Shown here: positions 4,912 to 7,796 of the stretch, piece by piece
How positions within the stretch are numbered: position 1 is the stretch's first letter
How the letters are laid out: each line of letters begins with the position of its first letter
Assembly: GCA_018710795.1 (NCBI GenBank)
Contig: DVJH01000031.1
Location: 1-7,796, forward strand
DNA: 7,796 bases
Reading direction: 5' to 3'
Origin: Candidatus Galligastranaerophilus gallistercoris
GTDB lineage: Bacteria > Cyanobacteriota > Vampirovibrionia > Gastranaerophilales > Gastranaerophilaceae
The notes under the pieces: generated by a model
What the model was told of the DNA's origin: nothing
What the model saw: the letters and a program-made list of their open reading frames with translations, nothing else
The model's database searches: none
Made by a program: the position numbers and the translations under genes

Positions 4912-5823
4912 ATGACCCTTTATAATAACGCTCTTGAAACAATAGGAAAAACACCTTTAATTAAAATTAATAAATTAAACGAAGGCAAAAATATTTATGC
5001 AAAGGTCGAATTTTTCAACCCCGGCGGCTCAATAAAAGACAGAGCGGCATTGGAGATGATAGAAGATTTTGAAAAAAGAGGGCTGATTAATAAAGAAACG
5101 GTTTTAATTGAGCCTACAAGCGGAAATACGGGCGTCGGGCTGGCGTTAATTGCAGCGGTTAAAGGATATAAATTAATTTTAACCATGCCCGAAAATATGA
5201 GCTTAGAGAGAAGAAAACTTTTAAAAGGATACGGCGCGGAATTAATATTAACCCCGAAAGAAAAAGGAATGCAGGGGGCGGTCGATAAAGCGGATGAATT
5301 AAACAAAGAAATTAAAAATTCAATAATTACGGGACAGTTTTCAAATCCCGCAAATCCGATATCCCATGAAAAAACCACCGCAATTGAAATTATGAACGAT
5401 TTAAAAAACGTAGACATAATTTGTGCGGGCATAGGAACGGGCGGCACAATATCGGGGATTGCAAGAAAAATAAAAGAAACAAATAAAAACCTGTATGCGG
5501 TCGGTGTTGAACCGAAATCAAGTCCGCTTATTACGGAAGGGCATTCGGGGGCGCATAAAATTCAGGGAATAGGCGCAAATTTTATACCCGAAAATTATGA
5601 TAAGAATGTTGTGGATGAAGTTATTGCAATTGAAGATGATGAAGCAATAAATACCGCAAGAGAATTGGCTAAAAAAGAAGGGCTTTTGGTCGGGATATCA
5701 TCCGGCGCCAATATGGCTGCCGCAATAAAGCTGTCAAAAAGAAAAGGTAATGAAAATAAAAACATCGTGGTTATTCTTCCCGATACGGGAGAGAGATATT
5801 TATCAAGCGAATTGTTTGATTAA
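4912..5823 (+). CDS. cysK: Cysteine synthase A (O-acetylserine sulfhydrylase, PLP-dependent)
   Basis: The 303-aa protein has the normal length and all main motifs of CysK, a cytosolic fold-type II PLP enzyme that makes L-cysteine from O-acetylserine and sulfide. NPGGSIKDR (36-44) contains the Schiff-base lysine K42. TSGNTG (69-74) is the substrate-binding loop and GTGGT (175-179) is the PLP phosphate loop. HKIQGIGANFIP (215-226), GISSGAN (261-267) and PDTGERYLS (290-298) are also present. HKIQGIG favours OAS sulfhydrylase over cystathionine beta-synthase. Pairing with a ThiF/MoeB-like gene leaves open that the sulfur donor is a carrier-protein thiocarboxylate, as in the mycobacterial CysM/CysO system, rather than free sulfide. 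The TAA stop overlaps the stop of the convergent kinase-like gene by 4 bp. No regulatory element is seen between the two operon genes. Confidence 0.95.
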   Translation: MTLYNNALETIGKTPLIKINKLNEGKNIYAKVEFFNPGGSIKDRAALEMIEDFEKRGLINKETVLIEPTSGNTGVGLALIAAVKGYKLILTMPENMSLERRKLLKGYGAELILTPKEKGMQGAVDKADELNKEIKNSIITGQFSNPANPISHEKTTAIEIMNDLKNVDIICAGIGTGGTISGIARKIKETNKNLYAVGVEPKSSPLITEGHSGAHKIQGIGANFIPENYDKNVVDEVIAIEDDEAINTARELAKKEGLLVGISSGANMAAAIKLSKRKGNENKNIVVILPDTGERYLSSELFD

Positions 5824-7493
5824 TTTTCTTTGGATGCTTTTTTGAAGAGCCTTTCATACATTCTTCCGTTTATTGAAGCAAGCTCTTCGGTATATCCCGA
5901 TAAAAATTCCGATTCTTTTATCATGCTTTGTTTTTCGCAAGGGGACAATTTATTTGCGCCGAGTATTTTATCGGCTTTATTTTTTGCAATCGTTGTTTGA
6001 TAAAGAGCACAGAGCGAATAAAAAAGGGATTCGTATTTGTTATCTTCCGTATAAAGCTCTCTTGCCAACTTTAAATTGCCCATGATTTCCTGTTTGGTTT
6101 TATGATAGCTTCTTATATCTTTATATGTAAGAGATTTAATCGGAGACACAAAACATTGTGTTTTTCTTAAATTTGAAATTGCATTTTGTATGCTTGATGA
6201 TACATCATCATATTTTTCATTATCAAAACCGAAAAATAAATCAGACCCCGATACGATTTGTGCAATATCGGGAACGGGTTTATGCTTAAGTTCCGCCGTA
6301 TTGATAAAAGTTGAAAGAATATTATCCGCTTCGTCTCTGGGGGTGCGTTTTGCGTTTCTTAAAACCCAGTTAAATACGCTTTCATTACCGTGCCTTCCTT
6401 CAAGTTCGTTTTTCATCATGGAACGCCAAAAGAGTGCATCCCGTTTTTCATAATCCAATAATTTTTTTAAATCTTCATCGTTTGTTTGTTCAATAAGGCT
6501 GTCTGCATATTCGGCGGCTTCGTTGCTGTCTTCTATGGCATGAAGATAGTATACAGGAGCCGACATTATATTATAAAAATCATCCTGTTTTCTTGTATCG
6601 GTTGCGGAGAGAATGTATCTGTGGGTGGATAAAACCTGTAATTTCTTTGCCTGAAGATATATCATATCATCGGAGGGGTTTTTTAAATATTTTGCCATTA
6701 ATCTGTCATATTCGACTATTTCGGGTCTTGCGCCCTGCGCTTTGAAGGCTTCCGCTCTTTTTTTATGATATTCGGATTTTTCCATAAGATAAGTTTTAAA
6801 TAATTCTCTTGCTTCGGATTCATCTATTGAAGATAAATAAGTTGCAAAATTTGATTCTTCAAACATCTGGGCATTTGAAGGCGCTATAAAATAAGGGACT
6901 TTATAAACGGAAGCATTTTTTCTATGATCATCATCCGTTTCAATGCTGAATTTGTCGCAATATTGAAAATCGAGAAGATTAACGTCTTTTTTGTCTGTAA
7001 TTAAACAGTTGCACCTTGAAACATCGCCATGGTATACCCTTGCACAATCCAGTTTTGCAAGACTGTCTAAAATTGACCCGAGGCTTTCTTTGTCCCATTT
7101 TGTCGTCTCTCCGTTCGGAATTTTTCCTTCCATAAAAGTACTCAAGAGATAATAATTACCGTCCTCGGTCTCAACGTTTCCAATCAGGTTTTGAGCATGG
7201 GAAAAACCTTCGGGGATATTTAACAATGCCCTTGCTTCATCCGAAAAATCGCCGTTTATTCTTTCGGCTTTTCCCGTTTTTGATTTTTTAATAACGCAGT
7301 TTGTGCCGTTTATAAGATAAGCTTCCGCAAAAAGCCCGTGTCCCAATTTTTTTGCGTTTTTGCCGTTGGTTTCTTCAAATATATCAACCTGTTCACGCAA
7401 ATCTTCGGGCACAGAACCGTGGATTACCCTTGTTACCTTGCTTGTAAAATTTATATTGTTGTTATAACGGTAATTTATCGGGGAGATTTTCAT
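5820..7493 (-). CDS. Eukaryotic-like protein kinase-fold protein with a long uncharacterised C-terminal region
   Basis: The 557-aa protein contains a compact kinase-like core at about 45-185. It has a Gly-rich loop LGHGLFAEAY (50-59), a probable ATP lysine K69 in CVIKK and a possible helix-C Glu, E86 in DEARAL. A hinge-like segment YYLLSTFMEG (114-123) leads to the catalytic loop HGD157VSRCN162 and a metal-binding D175 in LLDFQ, which replaces DFG. HGD in place of HRD recalls atypical kinases and small-molecule phosphotransferases, so the substrate may be protein, lipid or small molecule. Residues about 220-557 are mostly helical and charged, without a domain I recognise. The N-terminus (MKISPINYRY.., NINFTSK at 13-19) has no Sec signal and resembles the leader of the 455-aa protein. 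AAAGGA lies about 9 nt before the ATG, inside the end of the upstream ORF; the two genes are 2 bp apart and probably translationally coupled. A host- or predation-related effector is possible but unproven. Confidence 0.75.
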   Translation of the reverse strand: MKISPINYRYNNNINFTSKVTRVIHGSVPEDLREQVDIFEETNGKNAKKLGHGLFAEAYLINGTNCVIKKSKTGKAERINGDFSDEARALLNIPEGFSHAQNLIGNVETEDGNYYLLSTFMEGKIPNGETTKWDKESLGSILDSLAKLDCARVYHGDVSRCNCLITDKKDVNLLDFQYCDKFSIETDDDHRKNASVYKVPYFIAPSNAQMFEESNFATYLSSIDESEARELFKTYLMEKSEYHKKRAEAFKAQGARPEIVEYDRLMAKYLKNPSDDMIYLQAKKLQVLSTHRYILSATDTRKQDDFYNIMSAPVYYLHAIEDSNEAAEYADSLIEQTNDEDLKKLLDYEKRDALFWRSMMKNELEGRHGNESVFNWVLRNAKRTPRDEADNILSTFINTAELKHKPVPDIAQIVSGSDLFFGFDNEKYDDVSSSIQNAISNLRKTQCFVSPIKSLTYKDIRSYHKTKQEIMGNLKLARELYTEDNKYESLFYSLCALYQTTIAKNKADKILGANKLSPCEKQSMIKESEFLSGYTEELASINGRMYERLFKKASKEN

Positions 7494-7495
7494 TT

Positions 7496-7796
7496 TTATT
7501 GTTCCTTTTTAAAGCGGGGGTTTTGGCTTGAATAATCATCTTTTGCAAGTTTTATTGCTTCAATTAGTGTATGGGGTCTTGATTCATCATTTTTATCTAC
7601 GATAATAAACCTTTTTTTGCCGTCAAAGTTAAAATCTTTTTCCATTTGAGCGAGTCTTGAATCCAAATTTGAAGAATTTCTTACAAAAATCGCCCTGAGA
7701 GGAAGTTTTGAAATTTCTTTCTTAAACTCTTCATCATCCGGCTTCAGACCCTCTGAATCTATATAATTGCTTAAATCAAGCATATCAAGGTCGTTT
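7496..7796 (-). CDS. Hypothetical protein, N-terminus beyond the window
   Basis: The frame stays open to the window edge, and the first in-frame ATG inside it (complement of 7781-7783) has no Shine-Dalgarno. The visible 99 or so codons are therefore probably the C-terminal part of a longer gene. The sequence is charged and soluble, with a predicted beta-alpha character (RAIFVRN, KRFIIVDK) and a C-terminal helix (TLIEAIKLAKDDY). No motif or family was recognised. It ends 2 bp before the kinase-like gene, and its 3' end contains that gene's ribosome-binding site, so the two are almost certainly co-transcribed and may function together. Confidence 0.6.
   Translation of the reverse strand, partial: NDLDMLDLSNYIDSEGLKPDDEEFKKEISKLPLRAIFVRNSSNLDSRLAQMEKDFNFDGKKRFIIVDKNDESRPHTLIEAIKLAKDDYSSQNPRFKKEQ

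Noticed and set aside
4995..5447. 150-codon open frame on the minus strand inside cysK
   Set aside because: It is antisense to a fully supported cysK gene, has no ribosome-binding site, and its composition is what the complement of that coding frame would give.
1..7796. CRISPR array, tRNA or rRNA gene, insertion sequence or phage genes
   Set aside because: No spaced direct repeats, cloverleaf elements, transposase motifs or long terminal inverted repeats were seen on either strand.

Overview
The window is AT-rich bacterial DNA carrying housekeeping genes next to lineage-specific ones. Several proteins begin with an Asn-rich, non-Sec leader that ends in a short x-F-[K/A/T]-[G/P/S] motif (PAFKG, INFTS, ASFAP). 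I associate that style with uncultured gut Gastranaerophilales (Vampirovibrionia/Melainabacteria). The taxonomic call is inference from protein style and base composition, not proof.

Layout from left to right: the 3' end of an undecaprenyl-diphosphatase gene (uppP-like, +) meets tail-to-tail a minus-strand block. Read in the direction of transcription, that block is a 455-aa multi-hydrophobic-segment protein of unknown function (3945 to 2578), a DtxR/MntR-like repressor with its own promoter (2473 to 1952), and a UshA-type 5'-nucleotidase (1918 to 164). The repressor promoter carries a perfect 12+12 bp inverted repeat over its spacer and -10, so autoregulation is likely. The nucleotidase starts 33 bp after the repressor stop and is probably co-transcribed.

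A divergent control region of about 250 bp (3946-4192) follows. It holds overlapping back-to-back promoters, a palindrome on the plus-strand -10, and a terminator-like hairpin in the leader of the 455-aa gene. To its right a two-gene plus-strand operon encodes a ThiF/MoeB-like E1 enzyme and cysteine synthase (cysK). Together these suggest sulfur transfer or cysteine synthesis through a carrier-protein thiocarboxylate, although no carrier gene is visible here.

The right end is a minus-strand pair: an ORF cut by the window edge and, 2 bp after it, a 557-aa protein with a eukaryotic-like kinase fold and a long unassigned C-terminal region. Both convergent gene junctions (164-167 and 5820-5823) share the same TTAA, so each pair of stop codons overlaps by 4 bp and there is no space for a terminator. 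The most unusual items are the repressor that has lost most classical metal ligands but gained three Cys pairs, its operator/promoter, the kinase-like protein, and the shared leader motif.
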